From the NCBI GenBank assembly GCA_036417435.1, contig CM070913.1, positions 17,514,680-17,578,679 of the forward strand: a stretch of 64,000 bases of DNA. Reading direction: 5' to 3'. A program made the position numbers and the translations under genes. Within the stretch, counting starts at the first letter, position 1. Each line of letters starts with the position of its first letter. This document shows positions 35,091 to 48,247 of this stretch, one piece after another. Source of the DNA: Inia geoffrensis (Eukaryota; Chordata; Mammalia; Artiodactyla; Iniidae). The notes beneath the pieces were generated by a model, which was given only the letters and a program-made list of their open reading frames with translations, was not told the origin of the DNA and ran no database searches.

Positions 35091-35114
35091 GGTTAGGGTT
35101 GGGGTTAGAGTTAA
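35091..35114 (+). repeat. Short telomere-like repeat (four hexamers)
   Basis: GGTTAG GGTTGG GGTTAG AGTTAA: two perfect and two near telomeric hexamers in tandem. Confidence 0.6.
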
Positions 35115-36245
35115 GTCACCGATGGCCCTCTCTTGTCCACTTTCCCACTCTCTCTGTGGCTAGCTGATTGGCAAACTTCAGCTCCATCTTCAGCACTTCA
35201 CTTCCTCTTCTTTTGAGACCTCTTTGATCACTTCCTACTAATGGAGACCTCTTGGGTCCACCTCTCTGGTCCATCGTGTTTCACTGGATGCAGCTGTTTC
35301 TTTGTACATCTAGCTTCACAGTAGGGTGTGGAGAGTAGGTCTTTCCATCATCTGAATATATCAAGTATCTAGTACAGTATCTACTAGATACAGGTAGTAA
35401 ATAAAGGGTTTTTGAAAAACATTTCCTAACCTCTGAATGAATACTGCATTTTTCCTTATATTTTAAAGATAGAAGTCAAATTAATTTGAAGAATCTGGAA
35501 AATTTAGTTAATATCTGTGGTGGAAGAATAAGTTCACTTTAGAATATGTTAAAATTTAAAAATACAAGCCGAAATTCTATTTAAAAAGTCATAGAAGGGT
35601 GGAACATGTCTTAATTCAGCAAGAGAGAGACAGAATGTTTACAAGACGGGATGAGACTAAAGGCTTTCAAAGAAGAAATTATATAGGAAAGCAATGAAGA
35701 AATTGATCATGAATGGATAACAGGAATCAAAGAGCAATAAAGGAAGATTTATATATAGGATGAAGTTGATGGAGGAAGAAAAGAAGTCAAGCAATGGCAA
35801 ATCCATCTGATTTGCAAGCAGAGAAGGGGGTGCTTGACTGGAGAGGAAAACAAATAGATTAAATGGTGCTGAAAGAGTTAGTAACGTGAATAATGAAGTA
35901 CTTTTAAGAACCGTTGCCAGAGCAGGAAGAGCTACACTCTGAGATTAAAGTGGAGAAATGATGGAAGAAAGACCTAAGAAGTAAAGCAGTTCATGGCAAA
36001 GAAACCTTCAAGCTCTGAGAGTGGGGAAGAGGTAGCGTCTCCATAAGAGGAGGGTCAGCTGGACCTTGTTGTCCTGACTCTGTTTCCTTGAGAGGCGCCT
36101 GCTTTTGGGGATTTTCCTCATCATCCCACTGTTTTCACTGGGTAAACCCAGCTTACTTCATAAAGTCAAGCCCAGATACTCTAGGCTTAGAGGACAGGCA
36201 TAATCACCAAGAAAGAATGTTCTAAGAGGGTCTGAGTGTACGGAG

Positions 36246-36246
<1 letters not shown>

Positions 36247-36278
<32 letters not shown>
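36247..36278. repeat. (TG)16 microsatellite
   Basis: Uninterrupted TG dinucleotides, probably polymorphic in length. Confidence 0.97.
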
Positions 36279-36282
<4 letters not shown>

Positions 36283-39200
36283 TGAATGTTTTAAAGGAAG
36301 CCAGTTAGTTTCCTGCCATTGAAACAGTTCTGCAAAGAACATTATTAACAGTGTCTTTTGAAATATCATTTACTCTCAGCTCCAAGTTAGCAATGTGATC
36401 AAGTTCTTAGGGATGGCAAACAATTCTAACTTAGATGGTTTTTTTCTGCAGTTTTGAAGCTGGGAAGAACAAACATTCAGAGTTCTTCATGGCACATGGG
36501 AGGGAAGTGAGATGATCTGTAGAGAGAAGGAGGATAAGGCAGGTAGTAAAATGTGATTTCATGGATATTTCCAATGCTGATTACCCAGAATTTGTGGGAG
36601 AATTCTGTCTCCTGTAAAGCTTGGCAATACCAAAGAGTGTTAAACAAGTTTCTAAGCACTTCTCCAGATCTTGTTTATGTGGCGGCAGACAGATAACTGA
36701 TGTTGGTCTTAGGGAAAAAAACAAGGGAAGGTGCCTAAGGAAGGAATTCTGTTAGGTTTAGACTGAGAACAACTTTTGGATCTGGCAAACACAGTTTTTC
36801 TTTAAGATCATTCAAAGCTGTGGGTCCCAGCCAAGTTACTGTAATGTATGAAGAGTCTACACAGAAGTGAAAGGCATCCATCTTTACTCTCAATGGTGGA
36901 GAGGAAAAAAATTACAAGAATGAGAGGTGTGTTATACCCCTTGTCATATTGTGGAGTTTGGATGGTTTTCAGAGGCAAAAGCCAGGGAGATAACCAATTA
37001 TCTCATTTAAGGTTGATGGATTGTAAAGGTGGAAAAGAAGTATTGGGTAGCCTAAATCCCACATTAACATACGTCCCATTAGTAATAGGAAAAAAAGAAG
37101 AGTCAGGATATGAAATGTAAGAATTATGCCAGGAAAACTGACTGTGTGATCCTCAGACAAAGAGATAAATCCTAAAAATGTAAGAAAATGGAAAGTATTG
37201 AAAACTCTTTCAACCAGGGCAAGGATAGTAGGAGTTTGGGCATGCAGTTTAGAGTGATATAAGAGGTAAAATTAAATCGGAATTGAAATAAAGGTTTAGA
37301 AAAAAATATTGGACATTCACAAGCAATTATTAGAGAACACATTTTTCATTTTGTTTGTTGAAAATTTTATGTTGAGCCCTATGGGAAATCTGGGCAAATT
37401 TAATGACACATTTTGCTACAGGCTACAAGTAGTGATGAGTTGCTACTGGATTTTGTACGATTCTCTGTTAGGGGAGTGAAATGTGATAACTGGGGGGCCG
37501 GCTTCTTGTTTTACCTGCCTGCATAAAGGAATGTCTGCAGGAGAACAAATGTTTTGGAAAGCAGGAAGAGACAGAGGCAGCTAGAGGGATGTGACGAGGG
37601 AGACGATGCAACGGGGAGATAAAGGCTGAATTTCTTACAGGGAAAACCAGCAAAGTTTCACAAGGAAGTGTCAAAGAAGGTTAGTACTTAATAAGACAGA
37701 AATTGAGGGATTTAGAGTGAGAACATTCAAATCATCCTTAAAAAGCTTCAGGAAATAGAAAAACTAGGGCAGAGTATTGATGTCATAGAAGGTGTTTTAT
37801 ACAACAGGTTTCTGCAGGAAGCCAATGTAACGCTCCTGAGGAGATTCCGTTCACCTAGGAAAAGTGTCAGGAGGAAGCGACAACAACACCCCATCTCCCC
37901 ACGTATCACACAGTAAAATATTTTCAAGTCAAGCAGGCAAGATTATCAGGGAAAGAAGAGGCATGTAGAGTGACCAAAAGAAGGTTCTTTTTCAAGAGAA
38001 AGTACAGTATGTGAAAACATTTGAGATGGTGACATCCCTTTAGCTTGGTATAGCTTAAATGTGGAAGACCATGAGTGATTTATTAGACTCCAGAAGTACT
38101 AGTAAGATGGGTAAAACAAATAGAAAAGTACAGATAAAACAAGTGATGACTTAAATAAAATAGAATATGAGCATACTGAGTTTGTAAGAAATTGATGCAG
38201 CATATTTCTACAAATACAGTTTTGGAAAAAATATAAATCTGTAAATTATATATGAATTATTTTTTATAATTTATCCAGTGATAGGAAGTGGAGGGAGTTA
38301 TTTAAATTTTAAAAATTATAAACACAAGGAATCCTCTGATATTTGGATGTAAAAGGATCCTAGTCATCCTGTATGGATCTCCACATGATAACATTTCTAC
38401 GATTAGATATGTTAAAAGTAAGATTTTTCTAACCACAGTTTTAATTAGGTTTCTCTGAAGACTCAGGCATGCTCTAGGAAGCCTGGAGATACAGCATGCC
38501 ACTCAGGAGACTCCAGGAAACCTGTCAAAGTTAGACATAAATAGAAAAAAATGAGTGACCATTTCTATAACTCAAACTCTATGTCAAGCCAAAGTAACAA
38601 ACAACAACAAAATCCTGTCAACCAGTTATTTCATTTCGACGACCCCCAGACCATAGTTGACTAATTTTTTTCCCCATCGGAACTGGCCAAATCTTTAGGT
38701 ATCAGATAGAGAATATTTTTGTCTTCACTTGGAAATGTGCTCTAGTGGTTGGATTATGCCACAAAAAAGCCCTCTAGAAAGTTTGTTTCTTAATATAGTG
38801 AATAGTAATGTCAATTAAGAACAAATAATGGGCTGCAGTTTGGACAGACTGTTCATGAGAAGAGTAAGTAATTGAAAACTGGAGCATCACAGGAAGATAC
38901 TGTCTCCAGGGAGACAAGTCTCAGGTAATAATGAACACAAGGTGACTGGTACGTTTGTGAGTTCTATCTAGCGTGGGGGACAACTAGATAGCCTGCTCCA
39001 TCAGAGGTGAGCTGGCATGTGCACCTGCAGGCTGTTATCACAAAACCAGCTCTTCTCCCCAAGCCTGCAGAGCTCCAGCTCACCAGATTGCAGGACGAAG
39101 AGCTAGCTGCAAGAGTCCTGGGCTGTTACCCTGTGGCGGTTGTTGGCTGCACCCGTCGCTCTTGTCTCATGGCTGTTCAGTAACGGGGGTCGTCTCTTAA

Positions 39201-40529
39201 CACACCAGCTGGTGGATGCGAGTCAGGCTCCCACAGGAAGTGCACTCTCAGCGTGCCAGGGCACTATGTATGGTCATCCCGGAGAAAATGAAATCCAGCG
39301 ACAGCATGTTCCTCCACCGTTGGTGTGAAGGATGGGGCAGGAGCCTCGGGGCCCTGGGGAGCACCTCCAGTCTCGTTCAAACCAGGCTTTGCCATGCAGA
39401 TTCTCTGTCACCATCAGGTGCCTATTTCAATTGGACTTTGTCACTCAGACTGTACTTCCTGGCATTGTCAGAAAAGGCCAAGTCCTGTTTATTTTGTTTG
39501 TTTTTAAGAGAGAAATAGAAAGAAAGAGAAACTGGAAGAAAAATTGTTTTTTCAGTAACCTGAAGTTCTGTGTTGAAATACAAGGATGGTAGCAATAACT
39601 ACAGAGCTCCGTGGAAATCAAAATATTAATATAATTCCTTCAAAAGAGTAGTCACTCAAAACCCTTTCGTGCATCTTTTCAGGATATGGGATTTGGGGCA
39701 TTCAGACAAAAAAGTCACCAATCTTTAAAGAATAAAGGATTACCATGATAGGGACAGGAGAAACAACAAATAATGAATATGATTAACATATTAGTTAATA
39801 TTTTTACTACACACCCTTGAAATATTGCCAATCAGTAGACATCTGTCTTGCCGGTGAAACCGACGAATGTGATATTCCAGCACCTACCACTGCCCAGCAT
39901 GATTGCCCTATGTTGTTGTGTTCTCTTTCAGAGTGCTAGGCAAGGATTTTTCATTAAATGCATCATTTACAGCTCACTGCAGTGGTTCCACAAAGTCAAT
40001 ACATATCCTTAACAGAAAGCAAAGAATGAAGCATGTGAAAGAGAAAGAGAGACAGAATGTGGGCAATTGTCAGGAGCCCTGGGCACGCATTTCACTCATT
40101 CCAGGCTCACTGCCAGCACTTCGGATTGCAAGCAAAGAGGAAGGGCCTGTATTTGCCTATGTATCTACCCTGTCCTGGGTTCAATTGACAGTGGGGTTCT
40201 GGATCTGGGAGTAAAATGGGAAATAGTGGGCAAGTACAGCTTTGAGGGGAGTTAATAGACCAGCTAGGATAGTCTCATCGCATTATAATCCCCCAAAGTA
40301 ACAGGAAATATTTTGCTGAAATGGAATAAAATGACCATGAATGACTTTCCTCTTTCCCAGCAACTGTCAAAACTTAGTGAAAGGGGAAGCATAGTACATT
40401 CCTTCTCAATCATAATTTGGGCATCAATCTATGAAAGTTTGTAATGGTTTAAGCTGACGTTTTATGAGAGAAGTTGCCTTAACTGATCATAGATCTCTAA
40501 AATGATACCAAGTATACATCAGTAACTCA

Positions 40530-40690
40530 GATGATAATTCACTCATTTCAGAAGGAATTTCTGAAGCATACTATGTACCAGATACTGTGTGAGGGAAAAG
40601 GAATAAAAATAAATAGTAATAAAAAGCAGTCACTTTCCTCAAGAAACTTAGGGTTGAGCTAGCAAGCTATCATAAGGCTAAAACCATAGG
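40530..40690 (-). mobile_element. L2 LINE 3' end relic
   Basis: Antisense L2 words: ATACTATGTACCAGATACTG, CACTTTCCTCAAGAAACTT. Confidence 0.55.
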
Positions 40691-40704
40691 AAGAAGTCAT
40701 TTGT

Positions 40705-40846
40705 CAAGAATATTGTACAACACGGGGAATATAGCAAATATTTAATAATAACTATAAATGGAGTATTATCTTTAAAAATTGTGAATCACTATATTGTACA
40801 CCTGTAATTTAATATTATACATCAACTATACTTCAATTAAAAAAAG
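40705..40846 (+). mobile_element. L1 LINE 3' UTR fragment (older type)
   Basis: Sense L1 3' end: CACGGGGAATATAGCAAATA, AATAACTATAAATGGAGTAT, GTGAATCACTATATTGTACA, CATCAACTATACTTCAATTA with an A-run behind. Confidence 0.88.
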
Positions 40847-42514
40847 AATTCCTGACAAATAAGTGTATTAAGATAAATGTAGTTCTGTTTACAAGGACAT
40901 AGTTATATCAGTAACACAGGAAATTTATCAAAAAAATTTGTCTTAATAGAAGGAAAAACTCACTCTGATTATTATTATTATATTATTATTTTGCTTTAAG
41001 AGACTGGTCTATCTATGAAAATGAAACCATCAGTTTTCTTCTATAAACAATTAAAAATTTTTTAATGATTTAAATTTACTGTGTTATTAATATAGCAGGC
41101 AAAGTAAGTTAGCCATGTGTTCAAGGAGAAAAGAAATGAGTGTGATCCCCATGGACGTTTGTCTATAGACCTTGAGTTAATTCCTACTCTTTTAGTCTTT
41201 TCAATTTCTTTACTTTGTTTTGCTTCAGAATCTGCTTGGGAAGGAATCCTGAATATTTCCATAAGGAAAAAATACTGCCTGGAATACTATATTTTTAGGG
41301 CAATTTTCCTCCTTATTTCAGTGGCTCTTGGTGGTTTGAAAACAATGTGAAGGGACAAACCCATGGAGTGTTTATGGAAAAAGCGAGGACACCCGGAGAG
41401 CAGTATTATAACATAAAAATCTTTCACCAGCACAGACTTACTTTTTCGTCTGGGTTCCAACCACAGCTGCCAAGGTATCAGGGAATCTCTGGGAGAAATT
41501 GGGTTTTACAGGTGCCTTCAATGCTTTCCATTTGGCCCTGGCTTCTGAGAATTTACTAGAAAGTTGAGGGAGCGCTCTGGTGAGCAGCCTATCTGATCTG
41601 AAATAAAAAATACAGTTAGGATTCACAGGGGGCGATCTGGCGGCTGGCTACTTTGACTTTTTAGTTTGCTTCTTTGTTCTCTTTTGTGCTCAGGGCCCCA
41701 ATGTGTGCCACCTTGGCAATAACCCAACACCATTTAAATCTCTGCACTTGCCGAAGCACATCCAAATGTTTTTCGTAAAAGAATTTCCCATTTGGGCATA
41801 GATTTTTAGAGCCCTTTTTTCCCTTCACTTTTCTTTAATTTTTTTGGTTACAAATTTTACCCGTTACCTGCAGTCTTTGGTGGAAGATGGACGTGAGAGC
41901 GATTGCTGGTAGAGAGAAGGGCAAGAGGAAGCAGAATTTTATTATTTTATGAAAGTCATGGGAAATATAGTAGGATGATGGCATTTGTAGAGCTACTTAG
42001 AATAATTGTCTCATGTCTTCTGAGATTCAAATATGGCTTTTAGATTTTGTTATTGGGCTTAAACCATTCAATGCAGAATTTTATTTCTGTGTTTTTAAAT
42101 ATGAAATGCTAAAATCTACAGAAACAGAACTGCTCTGCTGTCACTAAATTATGTATTTCTCATTTAGAAAACTTTCTAAGTTGACTATAAATAAATTAAC
42201 TCTAGTTTTGAATAGATTAAGACATTTTTTGTTGGTATTCTCAAGGTGCCTATAAGGTTCCAGGGTTTCAGTGACTCCTCAGGTAAAAACTTTACATCTA
42301 AAACATTTTATTCATCTAAATTAATTTTACCTTTTCAAGGAAGCAGTTTAGTCAAAATAACATTATGGACTTTAACTGCATTATTAAAAGCTTTGCATGT
42401 TTCACACACATGCAAAGTTTCAAATGTAAAAATGGTATATGAATGATGAGAAGAACAAGAACAAGAAGTGCCAGAGTTATATTAGAAACTTAATAAATAT
42501 CTGTTGAGTGAATT
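40847..42514. other. Intergenic, no gene seen
   Basis: AT-rich. A TTA-rich patch occurs near 40970-40990 and a perfect-stem hairpin at 42388-42420. No gene or clear repeat otherwise. Confidence 0.45.
42388..42420. other. Inverted repeat with octamer-like arms
   Basis: AAGCTTTGCATGT and ACATGCAAAGTTT form a 13-bp stem (one G-T/U pair) around a 7-base loop. Each arm carries TTTGCAT/ATGCAAA, close to the POU-domain octamer motif. Confidence 0.6.
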
Positions 42515-42566
42515 AATAAATGATAATGACTGACATTTTTCAAATATTACATATGTGGCTGGCACT
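42515..42566 (-). mobile_element. MIR SINE, left part
   Basis: GATAATGACTGACATTTTTC and GGCTGGCACTGTGCTAAG are antisense MIR. It is interrupted by an L1 fragment and resumes at 42954. Confidence 0.7.
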
Positions 42567-42579
42567 GTGCTAAGTATCT

Positions 42580-42940
42580 TTTTAGAAACAGCTTTATTGA
42601 AATATAACTCATTTACTTACAATTCTCCCATTTAAAAGTATAGAATTCAACAGTTTTTAGTTTCTTCGTGGACATGTGCAACCATCACCACAGTCAATTT
42701 TAGAACATTTTTATCACCTCAGAAGAAATCCTGTACTTTTAGCTATCCTATCCTCTCCCTCCCTCAATCTCAACCACCAGCCCTGAGCAACCACTAATCT
42801 ACTTTCTGTCTGTACAGATTTCTCTATGATGCACCTTCGTATGAATGGAATCAGTGTGTGGTCTTTATGACTGGTGTCTTTCACTTAGCATAATGTTTTC
42901 AAGGCTCATCCAAGTTGTAGCATGTATCAGTATTTTATTT
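42580..42940 (-). mobile_element. L1 LINE 3' end inserted in a MIR
   Basis: The plus strand shows an antisense old L1 3' UTR: GCTTTATTGAAATATAACTC, GTGCAACCATCACCACAG, AGCAACCACTAATCTACTTT, CACTTAGCATAATGTTTTCA, AGTTGTAGCATGTATCAGTA. It is flanked by GTGCTAAGTATCT (42567-42579) and GTGCCAAGTATCT (42941-42953), a 13-bp target-site duplication with one mismatch. Confidence 0.9.
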
Positions 42941-42953
42941 GTGCCAAGTATCT

Positions 42954-43095
42954 CACAATTAATCACCATAAAAACCTTCAGAAAGGTTCCTGTTGTATTT
43001 CCACTTAACACATGAACAGAATAAGCCTCATGATAATTAGGTGACTTGCCCACGGTCACGCAGCTAATAAATTTCCAGAACTGGCACTCTTAGCC
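42954..43095 (-). mobile_element. MIR SINE, right part
   Basis: Continuation of the split MIR: CATGAACAGAATAAGCCTCA, TAGGTGACTTGCCCACGGTC, ACGCAGCTAATAAAT. Confidence 0.75.
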
Positions 43096-44109
43096 ATTCC
43101 TCTGTTGGTGAGAAGCTTCTTTAGTCCTGGGCAGTTTGAGACTTTGATGCCCTTCTAGAGACTGATGCAGAGAAGGGTCTTAGGTATTCCCTGTTGTCAT
43201 CAGGGCTGTCTTGGGAGAGAGCAGGGCCATAATGCCAGCTGAGTCTTCATTCAGGAAATGGGGAGAATGTTTGGGGTGCACTTTGGAACACAGGCTCCTG
43301 TGAGGAGAACTGAAATAAATAGATACTAAAATGGTGATAGAGTCTTCTCAGGATTAAGGTCGCAATTTTCCCTGGGGTGTTGAAGGTAAATGCACTTTGG
43401 GGATAGAGACTGCTGGTTTGCTGTCAAGGTCACGTGGAGGGCAGTCTGAAGTGGGAGGAAATTATTCCCATTGGTACAAGAAAGACCTTTCCCATGCCTC
43501 CTCCAAAAGCTGGATTCTCATACATGCACTCAGCTCCGGCCTTCACTCACTAAAGTGAATCATGTTAGCTTTTATAAATCTCCCTGAAAATTTTTTTTGT
43601 GCTTTTTTTTTTTCCTCTTATGGCCTCTTGCTGATTTGAACCTTGTTTAACTTGCATGAGAATACTAGGTTAAAAAAAAGGGTGGGAAAGACAGTGATGT
43701 CTAGACTCTCATCTGCTCAGTTCTGTGAAGGACCTGTAAATATACCTGGCCAATGTTGCATCTTCGAGTAGCTGAAGAACTAAAGAATCGAGGAGGTGTA
43801 GAACAGTCCTGGAATATCATCATGGGCTTCAGAGGGAGAAGGTCTCCCAACTCTGAAAGCCCTGCAACTCTGTAGCTGGTGGGTGTCAGGGAATTGTCAC
43901 TTCTCCAGTCACACTGCCTTCAGGGAAAATCCATGCCCACTAGACTTGGGTTGTGGTCCACCATCCAGGGTCCTGTTTTGGTGGAAACTCCATAGAGCAC
44001 CAGATTTCCATGTGACACATTTATTGGCCAGATGATTCTCAAAAGTGAAGAAATTTTTGTGGTCTTATCCACACTAACTGGTCAGTTCTCAACAGTAGAA
44101 GATTGTGCA
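43096..44109. other. Intergenic, no gene seen
   Basis: No sustained frame or clear repeat. Confidence 0.45.
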
Positions 44110-44236
44110 CTTTGTTAATTCAGCAAAGACCCACTGGGCACCTTTCATGTGCCAGCACAACCCCAGGCACGTGGAACATGCCTGTGAGCTAAAGATCCCT
44201 GTTTTTGTGGAGCTGATATTCTAGTGCTTTATGAAT
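44110..44236 (-). mobile_element. L2 LINE 3' end relic
   Basis: Antisense L2 words: CACTGGGCACCTTTCATGTG, CCAGGCACGTGGAAC, AGATCCCTGTTTTTGTGGAG, TGATATTCTAGTGC. Confidence 0.65.
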
Positions 44237-46090
44237 GTCATGGCCCTTGCTTTTTTATTCCTTTTCTTATATTCTGGTCTGTATTTATTTTTTAGGCATT
44301 TCACTGACAATTAGAATCTCCATCAGAGGGGAAGTTGGTTGGGTTAAAAAAATTGAATTCATTTTTCTATTTCAGTTCTGTTAAAAAGAAATTATATGGA
44401 GTTGTGGTTTCACCTAACAGACAAAACGCTGTTTTTACATTATGCTCGTATTTCAATTATCTACGCTAACCCTTATGCCTATTTCCATGGATAATAGCTG
44501 GCTTCACTTCTGGAGCTTATTCTGAATGGGTTTCATTTTCGTTTTGCTTCAATATCACTGTCAAAAAAGAATTGGGAGATTTCCTCAACACATTAATAGA
44601 GAGGGAAAATATTTTGTAGTTCCTTTCTTCAGAAGGATGATCTAGATAAATTTGTACATATTTTATTTCTACTCATCACAGCACAGCACAACACAAGCCA
44701 CTTCAATTACTTCAGCAACAAGCTAGCAATGCAACTTTTTCATTTTAATTTTTCATCTTTTCTTTTTGAGTTGATGTGTGTTCTATGCAGTATATCAGCA
44801 AAATCTCATCAACCCCAGCCTCCTTTAGGCTAATAAATCTCAGTCACAAATTAATCTCACACAACAGGAAAAAGCTAATGGCCACAGTCAGTCACCACTG
44901 TATTTCTCAAACTAAATTCTCTCAAGCCTGCCATGGGAGTTTCAGTGTCAAACTGTTATCACATTGGGCTATTACTTTCATTGTTTTGACCATCATGATT
45001 CTGTGGGAGCAACATGACCTTTGGGTAATTGTTTATTCAGCCATTGAGGTCATTGGTGTACCAATCATGTTGGTGACAATTGTTCACACAGCTTAAATGA
45101 TGATTGTGTTCCCACTGAACTTGGATCTTTTAAACCAGTCTGCCTTTTAATGTAAGAATTGGATACATTTCTGTCATTAAGATGGAAATTTCCCTTCAAA
45201 CACCTAGACAGACCCAGAGGCTACTCCCATGGCAGTGTCAGTGTCCTCTTACTCTTTCTTAACTGGGAAACTCACTGATGTAAAAAGTCTCCAGGCAAGA
45301 GCCTATACCATCATGTATAAAGAAATGAAAAGTCATATTTTGAAATCATGGCACACTACTAAATGTCAGAAGAAACAGAAAAAAAAAATAGGATGTGGAG
45401 TGTTTGTTTCTTTTTTCTCAGTGTCCAAAGCAGAGGCCAATGTCATGAGAAAATACTGCAAATGAGGACATTAAAATACAGCTTTGATTGCACCAACTGT
45501 GTTTTGTTAAACATAAATGATCTCTCTGGAGCATTTTGCCAAATGAGTGTGGTACAAATGTCATCATAACCAAGAGGACATGGTTACCTTTTAAATAAAT
45601 CTTAAACCAGAGTCACCAAAATGTAAATCTTATTTATGACACATTTGTGTTTTTCAAAGTTCTTAAGTGGATTTTGTCACAGGGTACTAAGATGTTTGTC
45701 AATCAAAGGGAAATAAGCCCTGAATGCATTCTTTACAATACTGGAGAAATTTGGACTCTAATTAACGATATATGGTATTTGAGGGGCCAAACTCAGGTTT
45801 GTTAAAAATCTTTGAAGTCGCTAATTAAAAATGAAAATCATTAAAATATAAACACATGGTGTTTTCTTTCTATTTTGGTTCAGTACATGAAGCCATCAGA
45901 TTAAATTCTCTGCCTTAAGCATTGTATTCAGGGTTAGCACCTGCAATTAAATTTTCTGCCATTTGTTTCTTCAGTTCTCCCATTAATTGTGAAAAATAAT
46001 TCAGAGGTGGCCCAAAGGAGACAGGATGCTGGTGTCACAGACAACCACTGATGTAACTGTAAAATGTTCTTGTTCATTTTTACATGCCTT
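44237..46090. other. Intergenic, no gene seen
   Basis: AT-rich. The frame at 44776-45096 has hydrophobic runs but no family resemblance I recognise, and I do not call it. Confidence 0.4.
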
Positions 46091-46094
46091 TGTT

Positions 46095-46127
46095 TCTCTC
46101 TCTCTCTCTCTGTCTCTCTCTCTCTCT
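46095..46127. repeat. (TC)n microsatellite
   Basis: TC dinucleotides with one TG interruption. Confidence 0.95.
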
Positions 46128-46230
46128 TTCAATATAAAACTGAGGCAGTCAGGGACAACTAGTTCTTTGCATCCTCTTTGTTGTGTCCCCTGGGGTCCCT
46201 TCTTTAAACCCAATAAAGACTGAGATTAAA
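46128..46230 (+). mobile_element. Possible old LTR 3' part
   Basis: TATAAAA (46133-46139) is followed 79 bases later by AATAAA (46212-46217) within CCCAATAAAGACTGAG. That spacing resembles an LTR U3-R. Limits and family are unclear, and it may be chance. Confidence 0.3.
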
Positions 46231-47549
46231 AACTTTTAGATATGTCAAGGACCAAAATAGCAATAGATATCTGGTAGGGCCAAAGAATGCCTGAGAAAAG
46301 AGGCATTGCAAAATACAGATGATTCCAAGATCAAAATGTAAACAGGTATGGTGACAGAACTGCTACATCTTCATTCTCAAGGTGATGATCTGCTGGCCTC
46401 AATCCAAAATGATGAGCCTATTGCTCCACAGGATTTTAAAATTTATTTTCTGGTTCTTTCTTTTTTTATTGGCTATTTGCCTTTCAGTACTGGAATTTGA
46501 GGTCTGAAGTAACAAATGATCCAGGGATTTCTTTTGACAAAGCCAGAATTTCACAATTCAGTGACCCCACTGTAGGTCATAAACTAGGTACCAGATGAAA
46601 AATTTTCCTTTTCCATGAGACTCCTAACCCAGTGAAACTCCAGAAGGGCCTTTCTGTTAGATTTCTCTAGATTCCTCTCCTGCCCATATGTGTTTATAAT
46701 CCAACACAACAAGGATACAGAAAACTTACCTATGGTGTTGATATCAATCCCCTGTCATTATTTATTTAGATTATTTCAGATTCTTAACTAAATATATATA
46801 TATATCAGATAAAATATATATGTAATTAATACCTTTTTACATAAATATGTTTACATATTTATGTTTATATAGGACAAATTTCTATAATTAACTAGTAGAG
46901 TGAATAAAGCATATAAGTATGTTTTATTTTATAGATTCTGCCAAAAATCCCCTCCAGAAAATCTGTAGACATTTACTCTTTATATACAGAAATGTCTCTG
47001 TAATATTTTTTTGTTCTGAAAAACCACCAAAAGTTTAATAGAAAGAAGAAAGTGAAGAAGAGATAGGGAATTGTGCCTTTTTTGTTGTACAAAATTCGTG
47101 AAAGCCAGAGGCCAAAGGAGCTCATTTTTTTTCTGTGAAGTTTTCAAGAATTCCTCTGTGAAATAATATTCTTTTAAAAGTTTCATTTTGATTTATTTTT
47201 TATATTCCTTTCTCATCCTTTCTTTTTCTTTGGGGCGTCCTTTAGGGCTTTTCCCATATCAGAAATAGCTATTGTCAATAGTCTTCCACTGTTGGTTAAA
47301 ACTTTTAGTCAAAAGCAGTTCTTAGGCACATGTTTCCCCCCTCTATGTAGTTGGAAGGAAGCACTCATGGGCCTTTGCTCTTGAACAGGGAGTATCACCC
47401 AATGGTTTAGACATAGCCTGAGTACTAGATGTGTTCAGGTTTAAGTATGAAAAAATTCTTCAACCATTTCTAGTTTTCTTTTCATAATAATGCTATATTT
47501 CACTCAGGCACAACATGTTGAATCTCTTTGACTGTCTAACACCATCTCC
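46231..47549. other. AT-rich intergenic
   Basis: A (TA)n patch lies near 46793-46806. No gene seen. Confidence 0.45.
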
Positions 47550-48190
47550 GTTGCCAGCATCCCAGCCTAAGCCAGCATGTCCTTGTCTGGGGCACCATGA
47601 TAACTTGCTTCACTCTTGCCTACAGCCCAGCCTGGGTGGTCTATGTAAAGCCCAAATGAAATCATGTCTCTTGCTCTAAATCCCATAGCAATTAGAATAA
47701 AATCCTATCTCCTTTCCATGGCTTAGGAGACCCTACCAAATCTGGCCCTTGTCCGATGCTGATCTCCCCTCCTCTCATTCTCCCCTTGTCCACTCGTCTT
47801 TCTGGCTCTCTCCTCAGTCAAGCTGATTCCTGTCTTGGAGTCTTTTCACTTGCTGGTCCCTCCCCCTGAACACTTCTCTTCCAGTTCTTTATGTGGGTGC
47901 TTCCTTCTCACAGTTCAGCTCTCTGCATAAGTGTCACCTCCTTTAAAGACTTTCTCAGACTTACCTTATCTAAAATAGCACCTCCCACTCACCACTCTTT
48001 ATGCCATCTACACATTTTTGTTTTTCTTCAGAACATTTATTAGGAACTGAAATTATATTACTTATTACTCAGTTTATATGTTCCACCTCCATATTCCACA
48101 GAGGAGTGTAAGCTGTATGACGCAGACGTCTTCTCTGCTGTATAACCAGTATCTAAAACAGAACTGACACTTATGAATATTTATTAAATT
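47550..48190 (+). mobile_element. L2 LINE, sense
   Basis: Sense L2 order: ATGGCTTAGGAGACCCTACC, CTGGCCCTTGTCC, TCTTTTCACTTGCTGGTCCC, CAGTTCAGCTCTCTGCATAA, GTGTCACCTCCTTTAAAGAC, then the 3' end GTATAACCAGTATCTAAAAC and GAATATTTATTAAAT. Its translated ORF is decayed. Confidence 0.75.
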
Positions 48191-48232
48191 AATTGTAATT
48201 GAAACCTCTCTCCCATATCCAATCATTTTCCT

Positions 48233-48247
48233 TATTCTATTAATTTT
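48233..48247. repeat. Target-site duplication, left copy
   Basis: TATTCTATTAATTTT recurs exactly at 48616-48630, bounding the SINE between them. Confidence 0.9.

Larger units (their letters stand above)
34541..40529. other. Long intergenic stretch
   Basis: No gene recognised; frames are short or lack ATG. Items inside: a telomere-like run at 35091-35114, an L2-like 3' end near 35330-35420, a (TG)16 run at 36247-36278, and a somewhat more GC-rich, non-repetitive block at 39000-39480. Much of 35500-38000 is A/G-rich and may be old LINE sequence I cannot name. Confidence 0.4.
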
